Below, piece after piece: positions 1 to 7,863 of a DNA stretch of 64,000 nucleotides (position 1 is the first letter of the stretch; each line of letters starts with the position of its first letter). The notes beneath the pieces were generated by a model. It saw only the letters and a list, made by a program, of their open reading frames with translations, was not told the DNA's origin and made no database searches. The translations under genes were made by a program, and so were the position numbers. Origin of the DNA: Celeribacter persicus (lineage in GTDB: Bacteria; Pseudomonadota; Alphaproteobacteria; Rhodobacterales; Rhodobacteraceae); the NCBI RefSeq assembly GCF_003050785.1, contig NZ_QAOH01000005.1, forward strand, positions 1-64,000, given 5' to 3'.

Positions 1-111
1 CGCAAAATCGCCGAAAACGACACAGGCTCCCTCGGCGACATCTCAACCCTCGCCGAACCACAAGTCGTCGACGAGTTGATACAGAATTCGCTGTACCAAA
101 AATCTGCGTGA
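1..111 (+). CDS. acs: Acetyl-CoA synthetase, C-terminal end (partial)
   Basis: The open frame entering at base 1 gives 36 residues and stops with TGA at 109-111. It contains [20 protein letters not shown] followed by QVVDEL, which matches the conserved C-terminal tail of AMP-forming acetyl-CoA synthetase (RKIA...LGDTSTLADP.VVEKL). This tail carries the lysine that is acetylated in the family, here the K of RKIA. The enzyme makes acetyl-CoA from acetate, CoA and ATP in the cytoplasm. The symporter genes just downstream fit the common acs-symporter arrangement. Only the end of the gene is visible, so the call rests on this tail and on context. Confidence 0.85.
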   Translation, partial: RKIAENDTGSLGDISTLAEPQVVDELIQNSLYQKSA

Positions 112-137
112 ATTTTTCACAGATATGGTAGGCTAAA

Positions 138-167
138 GTATCACCCCCACGAAATGAGGGGTGATAC
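138..167 (+). promoter_or_regulatory. Inverted repeat between acs and the symporter genes
   Basis: Perfect 10-bp arms GTATCACCCC (138-147) and GGGGTGATAC (158-167) are separated by 10 nt. The hairpin lies 27 nt after the acs stop. It has no T-tract, so it could be a weak terminator, an mRNA-stabilising hairpin or an operator for the symporter operon. Confidence 0.45.
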
Positions 168-301
168 ATCCAAAGGCCTCAGGGCCGACATGGAGAAAAG
201 AACGGTATCCGCGAGGAGGCGGGGCCGTCACTTCAGAAGATTCATGTACCTGCACCAAAGGTGGGGGACACGGATCGGGGACAAAAGGGAGGACCGCACT
301 T

Positions 302-559
302 ATGGCGGAAAATTCGGACAACAACGCCTATTGGTCGGCAAACAAGCGGATCATCGGCATTTCTCTGGTGATTTGGTTCATCTGTTCTTTCGGCTTCGGC
401 ATTCTGCTGCGCCCGATGCTTGCGGGCATCAAAATCGGCGGCACGGATCTCGGTTTCTGGTTCGCCCAGCAAGGCTCGATCCTTGTCTTCCTCGTGCTCA
501 TCTTTGCCTACGCGGCGCGGATGAACAAACTCGACAAAGAACACGGCGTCGACGAGTAA
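302..559 (+). CDS. DUF4212 small subunit of a Na+/solute symporter
   Basis: An 85-residue membrane protein with two hydrophobic helices, around residues 20-42 and 56-75. It matches the DUF4212 small subunit that accompanies VC_2705-type sodium:solute symporters. The start is ATG 302 because a strong AGGGAGG lies about 8 nt upstream. A longer in-frame reading from 161 would begin with Gly/Arg-rich sequence and ignore that ribosome site. It sits 12 bp before the large transport subunit and 190 bp after acs, so it probably forms an acetate or short-chain acid uptake unit with its neighbour. The exact role of the small subunit is not known from the sequence. Confidence 0.9.
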   Translation: MAENSDNNAYWSANKRIIGISLVIWFICSFGFGILLRPMLAGIKIGGTDLGFWFAQQGSILVFLVLIFAYAARMNKLDKEHGVDE

Positions 560-571
560 GGAGCAGATATC

Positions 572-2311
572 ATGGATCAGTTTACCCTCAATCTCATCGT
601 TGTGGGCGCGACCTTCGCGCTCTACATCGGGATCGCGATCTGGGCCCGCGCGGGCTCCACATCTGAGTTCTATGCCGCCGGTCGGGGCGTTCACCCGGTT
701 CTGAACGGCATGGCGACCGGCGCGGACTGGATGTCTGCCGCCTCCTTCATCTCCATGGCGGGGATCATTTCCTTCGGCGGCTACGACACTTCCGCCTACC
801 TGATGGGCTGGACCGGGGGCTATGTGCTTCTGGCGATGCTGCTCGCGCCCTACCTGCGCAAGTTCGGCAAGTTTACCGTGCCCGAATTCATCGGCGATCG
901 TTTCTACAGCCAGACCGCGCGCACCGTTGCCGTGATCTGTCTCATCGTCGCCTCCATCACCTACGTGATCGGCCAGATGACCGGCGTGGGCGTGGCCTTC
1001 TCCCGCTTCCTCGAAGTGGACAAGACCACTGGTCTGCTGATCGGTGCCGCTATCGTGTTCTTCTACGCCGTCATCGGCGGCATGAAGGGCATCACCTACA
1101 CCCAGGTCGCCCAGTACGTCGTTCTGATCATCGCCTACACCATCCCGGCGATCTTCATCTCGCTGCAACTGACCGGCAATCCGATCCCGCCGCTCGGCCT
1201 GTTCTCCGACCATGTCGGCACCGGCGAACCGATCCTCGCCACGCTGAACGGCCTGCTGCAAGACCTCGGTTTCTCCGAGTACACCAAGCAAAGCGACACG
1301 ACCCTGAACATGTTCCTGTTCACCGTGTCCCTGATGATCGGTACCGCGGGCCTGCCGCATGTGATCGTGCGCTTCTTCACCGTTCCCAAAGTGTCCGATG
1401 CGCGCTCTTCCGCAGGCTGGGCTCTGGTCTTCATTGCGCTTCTGTACCTGACGGCTCCGGCTGTTGCGGCCATGGCGCGTGTGAACCTGATCGACACGTT
1501 CTACCCGAACGGCACCAAGGCCGAGGCGGTCACTCTGGACGCGATCCAGAACGATGAAGCCCTCGACTGGGTACGCAACTGGGAAACGACGGGGCTTCTG
1601 GCATTCGACGACAAGAACGGCGACGGCATGATTGAGTACAACGCCTCCGCCGAGAACGAGCTGACGGTGAACCGGGACATCATCACGCTGGCGAACCCGG
1701 AGATCGCAAACCTGCCGGGTTGGGTGATCGCTCTGGTCGCCGCTGGTGGTCTGGCCGCCGCACTCTCGACCGCTGCGGGTCTCTTGATGGCGATTGCGTC
1801 CGCCGTGTCGCATGACCTCATCAAGTCGCAAATCAACCCGTCGATCTCGGAAAAAGGCGAACTGACAGCCGCACGCATCGCCATGGCCGTAGCCATCGTT
1901 GTTGCGACCTATCTGGGCCTGAACCCTCCGGGCTTTGCCGCGCAAACCGTGGCTCTGGCCTTCGGTCTTGCCGCCGCCTCAATTTTCCCGGCGCTGATGA
2001 TGGGCATCTTCTCGAAGCGCATCAACAACAAGGGTGCGGTCGCGGGCATGGTCTCCGGCTTGGTGGTGACGATCGTCTACATCTTCCTGCACAAGGGCTG
2101 GTTCTTCATCGCAGGCACCAACTCCTTCACCGATGCCGATCCGCTGCTGCTGTCGATCAAATCGACCTCCTTCGGCTCCATCGGTGCGCTGGTGAACTTT
2201 GCGGTCGCCTACGTGGTGTCCAACGCTACGGATGAGCCGCCGGTGGAAATCCAGGAACTGGTGGAAAGCATCCGCATCCCGCGCGGTGCCGGTGCCGCCG
2301 TCGATCACTAA
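572..2311 (+). CDS. Na+/solute symporter large subunit (VC_2705/ActP-like)
   Basis: A 579-residue SSS-family permease with about 13 membrane segments. The N-terminal region has the SSS pattern YAAGRGVHPVLNGMATGADW followed by MSAASFIS. The DUF4212 partner just upstream and acs before it suggest acetate or another small monocarboxylate as substrate, imported with Na+. A hydrophilic insert at residues about 310-375 interrupts the membrane region and contains an EF-hand-like stretch, DDKNGDGMIEY, at residues 346-356. ActP of enteric bacteria has neither this insert nor a DUF4212 partner, so the gene should not be equated with actP. The start ATG at 572 follows AAGGAG. Confidence 0.9.
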   Translation: MDQFTLNLIVVGATFALYIGIAIWARAGSTSEFYAAGRGVHPVLNGMATGADWMSAASFISMAGIISFGGYDTSAYLMGWTGGYVLLAMLLAPYLRKFGKFTVPEFIGDRFYSQTARTVAVICLIVASITYVIGQMTGVGVAFSRFLEVDKTTGLLIGAAIVFFYAVIGGMKGITYTQVAQYVVLIIAYTIPAIFISLQLTGNPIPPLGLFSDHVGTGEPILATLNGLLQDLGFSEYTKQSDTTLNMFLFTVSLMIGTAGLPHVIVRFFTVPKVSDARSSAGWALVFIALLYLTAPAVAAMARVNLIDTFYPNGTKAEAVTLDAIQNDEALDWVRNWETTGLLAFDDKNGDGMIEYNASAENELTVNRDIITLANPEIANLPGWVIALVAAGGLAAALSTAAGLLMAIASAVSHDLIKSQINPSISEKGELTAARIAMAVAIVVATYLGLNPPGFAAQTVALAFGLAAASIFPALMMGIFSKRINNKGAVAGMVSGLVVTIVYIFLHKGWFFIAGTNSFTDADPLLLSIKSTSFGSIGALVNFAVAYVVSNATDEPPVEIQELVESIRIPRGAGAAVDH

Positions 2312-2336
2312 GACGGTTCGGGCTGGCCTGCGGGCC

Positions 2337-2359
2337 CGCCCCACACCATACTCGGGGCG
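2337..2359 (+). other. GC-rich hairpin after the symporter
   Basis: CGCCCC (2337-2342) pairs with GGGGCG (2354-2359) within the 99-bp gap between the symporter and the DUF294 gene. There is no clear T-tract; it may slow or stabilise the transcript. Confidence 0.3.
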
Positions 2360-2410
2360 CGGGAGCAGTGAGCTTTCGCGCCCTTTTTCAAAGCTTTTCC
2401 GGAGCCCGGG

Positions 2411-4228
2411 ATGCAGACCGCAGACAAGATCATCGGCTTTCTCCAGATCACCCACCCCTACGACGTGCTGCCGCAAGCAGAACTTGAGGATTTATCCACG
2501 TCCTTTTCGCGCAAGGCCTTTCGGGAAGGGGATGTGATCTATGCCCATGGCGACCTGCTAGAGGGGCTCTATCTCATCAAGGAGGGATCGGTCGAGATCA
2601 CCGATGTGAATGGCGGGCAGGTTTCGCTATTGCAGAAGTCCAACCATTTCGGCGAGCGTGGTTTGCTCCGCGACGGCATAGCCGCCACCACGGCAACCGC
2701 CGCATCCGACTGTACGGTTTTGCTGCTCACCCCCGTTGCATTCAAAAAGGAAGTCGCGGCCAACGCCGCCTTCGCCCGCTATTTCAACCGCGGTCAGGCA
2801 AGACCCAAAGCCGCTTCCGGGCTGATGACCCAGCACATTTCCGATCTCATGGCGCACGCGCCAGTGACCTGTTCGGAACACACACCGATTACCGACTGCG
2901 CCCGTCTGATGCGTGACGAAAAAGTGTCCTCTGTCGCGGTGACCGAGGGGGATCGTCTTCTCGGCCTCGTGACCGTACGCGACATGACGAACAAGGTGCT
3001 GGCCGAAAACCGCGACACCTCCCTGCCGGTCTCCACGATCATGGCGCGCGATCCGATCACCCTCGATCCCGGCGCTTTGGGCACCGATGTCATTCACGTC
3101 ATGCTGGAAAACCGCATCGGGCATCTGCCAATCGTGGAAGGCGGTAAATTCGTCGGCATGGTGACCCAGACCGACATCACGCGCTTTTTCGGCTCCTCGC
3201 AGACGCAAATGGTCTTCGACCTGAGCAACGCCAAAACCATTACCGAGATGGCCGCCGTCACCGCGCGTTTGCCCGAGTTCTTGATGCAACTCGTCGGTGC
3301 GCATCTCGCCCATGACATCGTCACCCGCAAGGTGACCGATATTGCCGACATCGTCACGCGGCGGCTTCTCAAAATGGCCGAAGAAGAATTCGGCCCCGCC
3401 CCCGTGCCGTACCTCTGGGCAGCCTGTGGCAGCCAAGGCCGACGCGAACAGACCGGCGTGTCCGATCAGGACAATTGCCTGATCGTCGATAATTCCGCGA
3501 CCGACGCCGACATGGAGTACTTCCGCAAACTCGCACGGTTCGTCTGCGACGGCTTGGATGCCTGCGGCTATGTCTATTGCCCCGGCGAGATGATGGCGAT
3601 GACCGAGCGCTGGTGCCAACGTCTTGCGGTCTGGGAGCGCTATTTCAACAAATGGATCGCGGCCCCCGACAACGAGGCACAGATGCTCGCCTCCGTCATG
3701 TATGACCTGCGTCCCATCGGCGGCGATGAACGCCTGTTTGCACCGCTGCAAAAAACCGCGTTGGAGGCCGCGTCAAAAAATTCCATCTTCGTGGCCCACA
3801 TGATCTCGAACTCGCTCAAGCACACGCCGCCACTTGGCCTCTTGCGCGGTTTCGCCACGATCAAATCCGGCGAGCACCGCAACGCACTCGATATGAAGGC
3901 GAACGGCGTCGTACCCATCGTCGATCTGGGGCGGGTCTATGCGCTTCAAGGCAAACTGCCCGTCGCCAACACGCGCGCGCGTATCGTGGGCGCGATCGAG
4001 GCCGGGATCATCTCGGAAACCGGCGGCAAGGATCTCTTGGCCGCTTACGACACCATCGCCACCGCCCGGCTCGAACATCAGGCCGCGCAGGTGCGCGACG
4101 GCCAGAAGCCCGACAATTTCCTGAGCCCCTCGGCCCTTCCCGCCTTTGAGCGCTCTCACCTGCGCGATGCCTTCGTCATCGTTCGCACCATGCAATCCTC
4201 ACTCGGCTCCTCCTCGGCGCGTTCATAA
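2411..4228 (+). CDS. Cyclic-nucleotide/CBS/DUF294 nucleotidyltransferase-like signalling protein
   Basis: A 605-residue soluble protein. Domain order: cNMP-binding fold (about 20-125, with GDLLEGLYLIKEGSVEI and FGERGLL), a CBS pair (about 140-265, with SDLMAHAPVTC and VSTIMARDPITL), a DUF294 nucleotidyltransferase-like core (about 290-430), and a DUF294 C-terminal domain (about 460-600). The core keeps the GSQGRREQT...DQDN pattern that resembles the metal-binding part of GlnD-type uridylyltransferases. Proteins of this build are often linked to DUF4212-type symporters and to exonuclease-like partners, as here. A role in sensing nucleotides and controlling acetate transport or use is plausible but not shown. 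Its target is unknown. Confidence 0.88.
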   Translation: MQTADKIIGFLQITHPYDVLPQAELEDLSTSFSRKAFREGDVIYAHGDLLEGLYLIKEGSVEITDVNGGQVSLLQKSNHFGERGLLRDGIAATTATAASDCTVLLLTPVAFKKEVAANAAFARYFNRGQARPKAASGLMTQHISDLMAHAPVTCSEHTPITDCARLMRDEKVSSVAVTEGDRLLGLVTVRDMTNKVLAENRDTSLPVSTIMARDPITLDPGALGTDVIHVMLENRIGHLPIVEGGKFVGMVTQTDITRFFGSSQTQMVFDLSNAKTITEMAAVTARLPEFLMQLVGAHLAHDIVTRKVTDIADIVTRRLLKMAEEEFGPAPVPYLWAACGSQGRREQTGVSDQDNCLIVDNSATDADMEYFRKLARFVCDGLDACGYVYCPGEMMAMTERWCQRLAVWERYFNKWIAAPDNEAQMLASVMYDLRPIGGDERLFAPLQKTALEAASKNSIFVAHMISNSLKHTPPLGLLRGFATIKSGEHRNALDMKANGVVPIVDLGRVYALQGKLPVANTRARIVGAIEAGIISETGGKDLLAAYDTIATARLEHQAAQVRDGQKPDNFLSPSALPAFERSHLRDAFVIVRTMQSSLGSSSARS

Positions 4229-4246
4229 CAGAAGGGATCAATCCCC

Positions 4247-4738
4247 ATGCTTTTGGAATTCATCGCTACAATCTCCGCCGGAGTCGGTGCCGCCGGTCTC
4301 ATGGTTGCCCTGCGCAAACTGACCCGTGGCAGCTTGCCGAAGTGGCTGGTTCCCGCTGCCGCCGGTCTCGCCATGCTCACCTTCACCATCTGGTCGGATT
4401 ACTCGTGGTTCACCCGCGCGCAGGACACCCTAGGTCCCGACAAGATCGTCGCCACTACGGTCGAAAAGCAACAGCTCTGGCGGCCCTGGACCTATTTCGC
4501 AGCGGTCACGACACAATTCATCGCCCTCGACAAGGCCAGGACGACGATCGACGAAGCCACGGTGAGTACCGATATGTATCTTCTGTCCCGGCGTGGCGAC
4601 AGCGCCATCGTGCCTGTCACCTTCGACTGCCTGATGTCGCGTCGCACCGATGCGACTGGCGATCTCTCGGAAGCCGAATGGTTCAGCATGGACCAAGACG
4701 ACCCGATCCTGCGTACCGCCTGCGACCGGCTGAGATAG
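4247..4738 (+). CDS. Small membrane protein of unknown function
   Basis: 163 residues. Two hydrophobic helices open the protein (about 2-24 and 30-48), followed by a soluble domain of about 110 residues with a YSWFTRAQDTL stretch after helix 2. I recognise no family. It lies 18 bp after the DUF294 gene and 17 bp before the response regulator, in the same direction, so it is probably co-transcribed with the signalling genes. It could be a membrane anchor or an envelope partner of the pathway, but nothing in the sequence proves this. The ribosome site is weak (AGAAGGGA about 12 nt upstream). Confidence 0.75.
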   Translation: MLLEFIATISAGVGAAGLMVALRKLTRGSLPKWLVPAAAGLAMLTFTIWSDYSWFTRAQDTLGPDKIVATTVEKQQLWRPWTYFAAVTTQFIALDKARTTIDEATVSTDMYLLSRRGDSAIVPVTFDCLMSRRTDATGDLSEAEWFSMDQDDPILRTACDRLR

Positions 4739-4755
4739 AACGGAGGGAAAGCACC

Positions 4756-5145
4756 ATGGCCGAGCCATCCCGCATTCTGCTTGTCGAGGACGAGGACAAC
4801 ATCGCGATTGCCGTCGAGGTCCTCCTGTCTCGCCTCGGACATGACATTCTGCGCATCGCCGATGGCGATCAGGCCCTGCCGAATATCCGCGCACAAACAC
4901 CCGACCTCGTGATCCTCGACGTAACGCTCCCCGGCAGGTCCGGCTACGAAATCTGCCAGCAGATGCGCCTCGACCCCGCACTCTCGGAGGTCCCCGTGCT
5001 GATGATGTCGGCGCGCTGTTCCGAGCCGGAAAAGCGCAAGGGCCTTGCCATGGGTGCCAACGCCTTTCTGAGCAAACCCTTCGCGCCCAACGATCTGCGC
5101 AGCGCCGTGACGCGACTGATCGAGGGAGCCCGCCATGAAGATTGA
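4756..5145 (+). CDS. Single-domain response regulator (CheY-like)
   Basis: 129 residues forming a receiver domain alone, with no output domain. It has the acidic pair in LLVEDEDN, the phospho-acceptor Asp in LVILDVTLPG (about residue 54), the switch residue region LMMSA, and the Lys of LSKPF (about residue 105). The start is ATG 4756 behind GGAGGG; in-frame starts further upstream would overlap the preceding gene. The 3' end overlaps the next gene by 11 bp, so the two are translationally coupled. It is likely the partner of the adjacent kinase-like protein. That protein seems to lack the phospho-donor His, so the source of phosphate is uncertain. Confidence 0.9.
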   Translation: MAEPSRILLVEDEDNIAIAVEVLLSRLGHDILRIADGDQALPNIRAQTPDLVILDVTLPGRSGYEICQQMRLDPALSEVPVLMMSARCSEPEKRKGLAMGANAFLSKPFAPNDLRSAVTRLIEGARHED

Positions 5146-7240
5146 ACACTGGTCCCTGCGCCTGCGCGTTTTCCTGTTCTTCGCCTTCCTCGCCGTGGTC
5201 GCGATCTCCGGCGAGACCATCGGACTTTACCTCGGCTTTGCCCGGATGGAAAAGCCCACCGCCCCGGATGGATTCGTCTTCGCGGGCGTCATCGCGGGAT
5301 TTGCCACACTCGCCGCCGTAGCTTGGGTCTGGTTCCTGTTCGACGAACATGTCGCCCGCCCGATCCAACGGCTGGCGGGCGGCCTTCTGGCCCGTGCCCA
5401 TGCCGATGTCGAAGAAGCGATTGATGCGAAAACCGCGCGCTATCTCGGTGATCTGGCACCTGCAGCGCAGGCTGTGACGGCAAACCTTGCCGCCACGCGC
5501 AATAAGCTCGCCGAGACGGTGGCACAGGAAACCACCCGCCTCGTCGAGGAAAAGGAGAAACTCACCGCGCTGTCTGCCGAAATGCCGCACGGGGTGGTGC
5601 TCCTGTCCGGGTTGCACAAGATCGCCTTCTATAACGGTGCGGCGGCGGAGCTTTTGTCCGCCGATCATGCGCCGGGTCTCGACCATTCGATCTTCGATTT
5701 TCTCCGGGCGCGTCCGATCCTTTCGGCCTATTCTAGGCTCTGCGCCGGAGAAGGCGGCGACGGTCATGTCCTGCCCCTCACCGTGGCGACGGTACATGGC
5801 GCGGAAGTGCTTTCCGCCCGCATGCGCCTCATGCATGCCCCCGACGAGGGTGATATCAGCCCACCCTACGTGCTCAGCCTCGATGACGTGACGACCGATC
5901 TGGCGCTTCATACCGAGCGCGAAAAACTCCTCTCAAAGCTTTTTGCCCGTCTTCGACCTTCCCTCACCGCTCTGCGTACCGCGCTCGCCGCTCGTGCGGA
6001 AAGTGGCCCGCAAAACGATCCCCGCCTCGATGCCGCCCTCATCGACGAGATCGAGCATCTGACCGGCGAGGTCGCCACGCTCGACGCCGAATATGAGGCG
6101 CATAAATCCGACTGGTGGCCCATGGCGCAGGTGCGCGCCAGCGAGCTGTGCGATGCGCTCTCCGCACAACTCTCCGAGGACGATATGACACTCGCCGCCG
6201 ATGCGCCCGATCCGCTGGCCCTCACGCTCGATGCGGTACAGATTGTCACTCTGCTCGGCCATGTGGCCCGGCGATTGTCACAAGAGGGAGGCCGCGCCTT
6301 TTCCTTTCTCGTCAGCCGAGACGAGGGCGGCGGTGCGATGCTGGCGCTTGGCTGGAGCGGCGATCCGCTTTCGGTCGATCTGTTGGAAAGCTGGCTCGCC
6401 GAACCGCTCGATGTTGGTCTCGCCGATATGACCGGGCGCGATATTCTCGACGCGCACGGCACCGAGGTCTGGCCTGAATTCGGGCGTGGCTCGCGTGCGG
6501 TTCTCAAACTCCCGATCCGCGAGGCCCACCGCCTACGCCGCAGCTTCGGTGACGGTCGTCGCACGGCCACCTACGATTTTGATCTCCTGAGCCGCACGCC
6601 GCCGAAAGAGTTGATGGAAAGCCCGCTCGCCGATCTGTCCTATGTGGTTTTCGATACGGAAACCACCGGACTTCTCCCTTCGCAAGGGGACGAGATTTGT
6701 CAGATCGCCGCCCTGCGCGTGGTCAACGGCAAAGTAGTAAAAACCGAGCGGCTCGACCAGCTTGTGAACCCCGGACGCAACATTCCCGCTTCGGCCACAG
6801 CCGTCCATCACATCACCAATGAGATGGTACAGGACGCGCCGAAAATCGACGTGGCCGGTCGGCAATTGCACAGTTTCGCCCGGGGCGCGGTTCTGGTTGC
6901 CCATAACGCGCCGTTCGATCTCGAATTCTTCCGCCGTCACGAGGCCGGGATCGGCGCGAAATTCACCAATCCCGTGCTGGACACCGTGCTTTTGTCCGCC
7001 ATCGTCTTCGGCCAGTCCGAAGAGCACACGCTTGATGCGATTTCTGCCCGGCTCGGTGTGAAAATCCCGCCCGAAGCGCGGCACACGGCGATGGGCGACA
7101 CGATCGCTACGGCGGAAGTGTTCATCAAACTGCTGCGCATGGCGGAGGAAAAGGGCATCCGCACGTTCGGCGATGCGCTCACCGAAATGCGCAAACACAA
7201 ACGCCTGTTGCAGGACGCGAATGAGACGTCCGGGACTTAA
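5135..7240 (+). CDS. Kinase-like membrane protein fused to a DEDDh 3'-5' exonuclease
   Basis: 701 residues. Two membrane helices (about 8-32 and 48-70) lead into a HAMP-like stretch, a coiled coil and a PAS-like region (about 160-250), then a degenerate histidine-kinase-like region (about 260-480), then an exonuclease domain (about 500-675) related to DNA polymerase III epsilon. The exonuclease has all DEDDh positions: Asp and Glu in FDTETTG, Asp in HNAPFDLEF, and His and Asp in RHTAMGDT. The position of the kinase phospho-acceptor reads LFARLRPSL around residue 270, so the usual His is absent. Known relatives occur next to DUF4212 symporters and DUF294 proteins. A real nucleic-acid role is possible, but membrane signalling seems more likely from context. 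It overlaps the response regulator by 11 bp. Confidence 0.88.
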   Translation: MKIEHWSLRLRVFLFFAFLAVVAISGETIGLYLGFARMEKPTAPDGFVFAGVIAGFATLAAVAWVWFLFDEHVARPIQRLAGGLLARAHADVEEAIDAKTARYLGDLAPAAQAVTANLAATRNKLAETVAQETTRLVEEKEKLTALSAEMPHGVVLLSGLHKIAFYNGAAAELLSADHAPGLDHSIFDFLRARPILSAYSRLCAGEGGDGHVLPLTVATVHGAEVLSARMRLMHAPDEGDISPPYVLSLDDVTTDLALHTEREKLLSKLFARLRPSLTALRTALAARAESGPQNDPRLDAALIDEIEHLTGEVATLDAEYEAHKSDWWPMAQVRASELCDALSAQLSEDDMTLAADAPDPLALTLDAVQIVTLLGHVARRLSQEGGRAFSFLVSRDEGGGAMLALGWSGDPLSVDLLESWLAEPLDVGLADMTGRDILDAHGTEVWPEFGRGSRAVLKLPIREAHRLRRSFGDGRRTATYDFDLLSRTPPKELMESPLADLSYVVFDTETTGLLPSQGDEICQIAALRVVNGKVVKTERLDQLVNPGRNIPASATAVHHITNEMVQDAPKIDVAGRQLHSFARGAVLVAHNAPFDLEFFRRHEAGIGAKFTNPVLDTVLLSAIVFGQSEEHTLDAISARLGVKIPPEARHTAMGDTIATAEVFIKLLRMAEEKGIRTFGDALTEMRKHKRLLQDANETSGT

Positions 7241-7842
7241 AACAGTGCCCTGATCTGCCCGACCCTGCCGCGATGATCGTAAAACGGCACATGATCCGGC
7301 GGCAGGGCACGCCCGAAAGCCGCCTCGATTTCGGCCAGGACCACACGGGTTACAAAAGGCAGGTCAAAGCCGCGCGCGCCATGCAATGTCACCCATTGCA
7401 GATGCGACAGCTCATCCTCGGCACCGGAAAAATCATCGGCATCGCAAGAGAGATGCGCCGCATTCACCAGAAAAAACCGCGCATCGAAACGGCGCGGACG
7501 ACCCGGCGGGGTGATGGCGCGAAACACGAACTGCAACTCCGCAACAGACGGCAGCACCAGCCCGGTTTCCTCCCGCAGCTCCCGCAGCGCGGCATTGGCA
7601 AGCGCCGGGACGAGGCCGGGCGCACACTCCGCCGCCAACCGTCTTTGCGTCACCGGGTCGAGCGCGCCGGGCAAAGGCGTCTCATAATCCGCCACATCCA
7701 CCGCACCGCCGGGAAAGACGAATTTCCCCGGCATGAACACCGCGCTACGCCCACGCTGTCCCATGAGGACACGCGGACCATCAGTTCCCTCGCGCAACAG
7801 GATGACGGTCGCGGCGTCTCTTATCGGAAGATCGGTGCTCAT
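7237..7842 (-). CDS. NUDIX hydrolase
   Basis: 201 residues from ATG 7842, which has AGGA at a proper distance; an in-frame TTG at 7863 would add seven residues. The NUDIX core RELREETGL is present at about residues 85-93. The glycines before it (FPGGAVD) are separated by an inserted loop of about 45 residues, as in the NUDT19/NUDT7-like branch. It probably hydrolyses a nucleoside-diphosphate-linked compound such as a CoA or nucleotide-sugar derivative; the substrate cannot be read from sequence. It is the last gene of the leftward secretion operon, starting 22 bp after the HlyD stop. Its end overlaps the convergent exonuclease gene by 4 bp. Confidence 0.87.
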   Translation of the reverse strand: MSTDLPIRDAATVILLREGTDGPRVLMGQRGRSAVFMPGKFVFPGGAVDVADYETPLPGALDPVTQRRLAAECAPGLVPALANAALRELREETGLVLPSVAELQFVFRAITPPGRPRRFDARFFLVNAAHLSCDADDFSGAEDELSHLQWVTLHGARGFDLPFVTRVVLAEIEAAFGRALPPDHVPFYDHRGRVGQIRALF

Positions 7843-7863
7843 GGCGGCGATCCTAGACGCCAA

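Noticed and set aside
242-1945. 567-codon frame on the minus strand opposite the symporter
   Set aside because: High-GC antisense shadow; Arg/His/Gln-rich composition, no family match, while the plus-strand symporter is clear.
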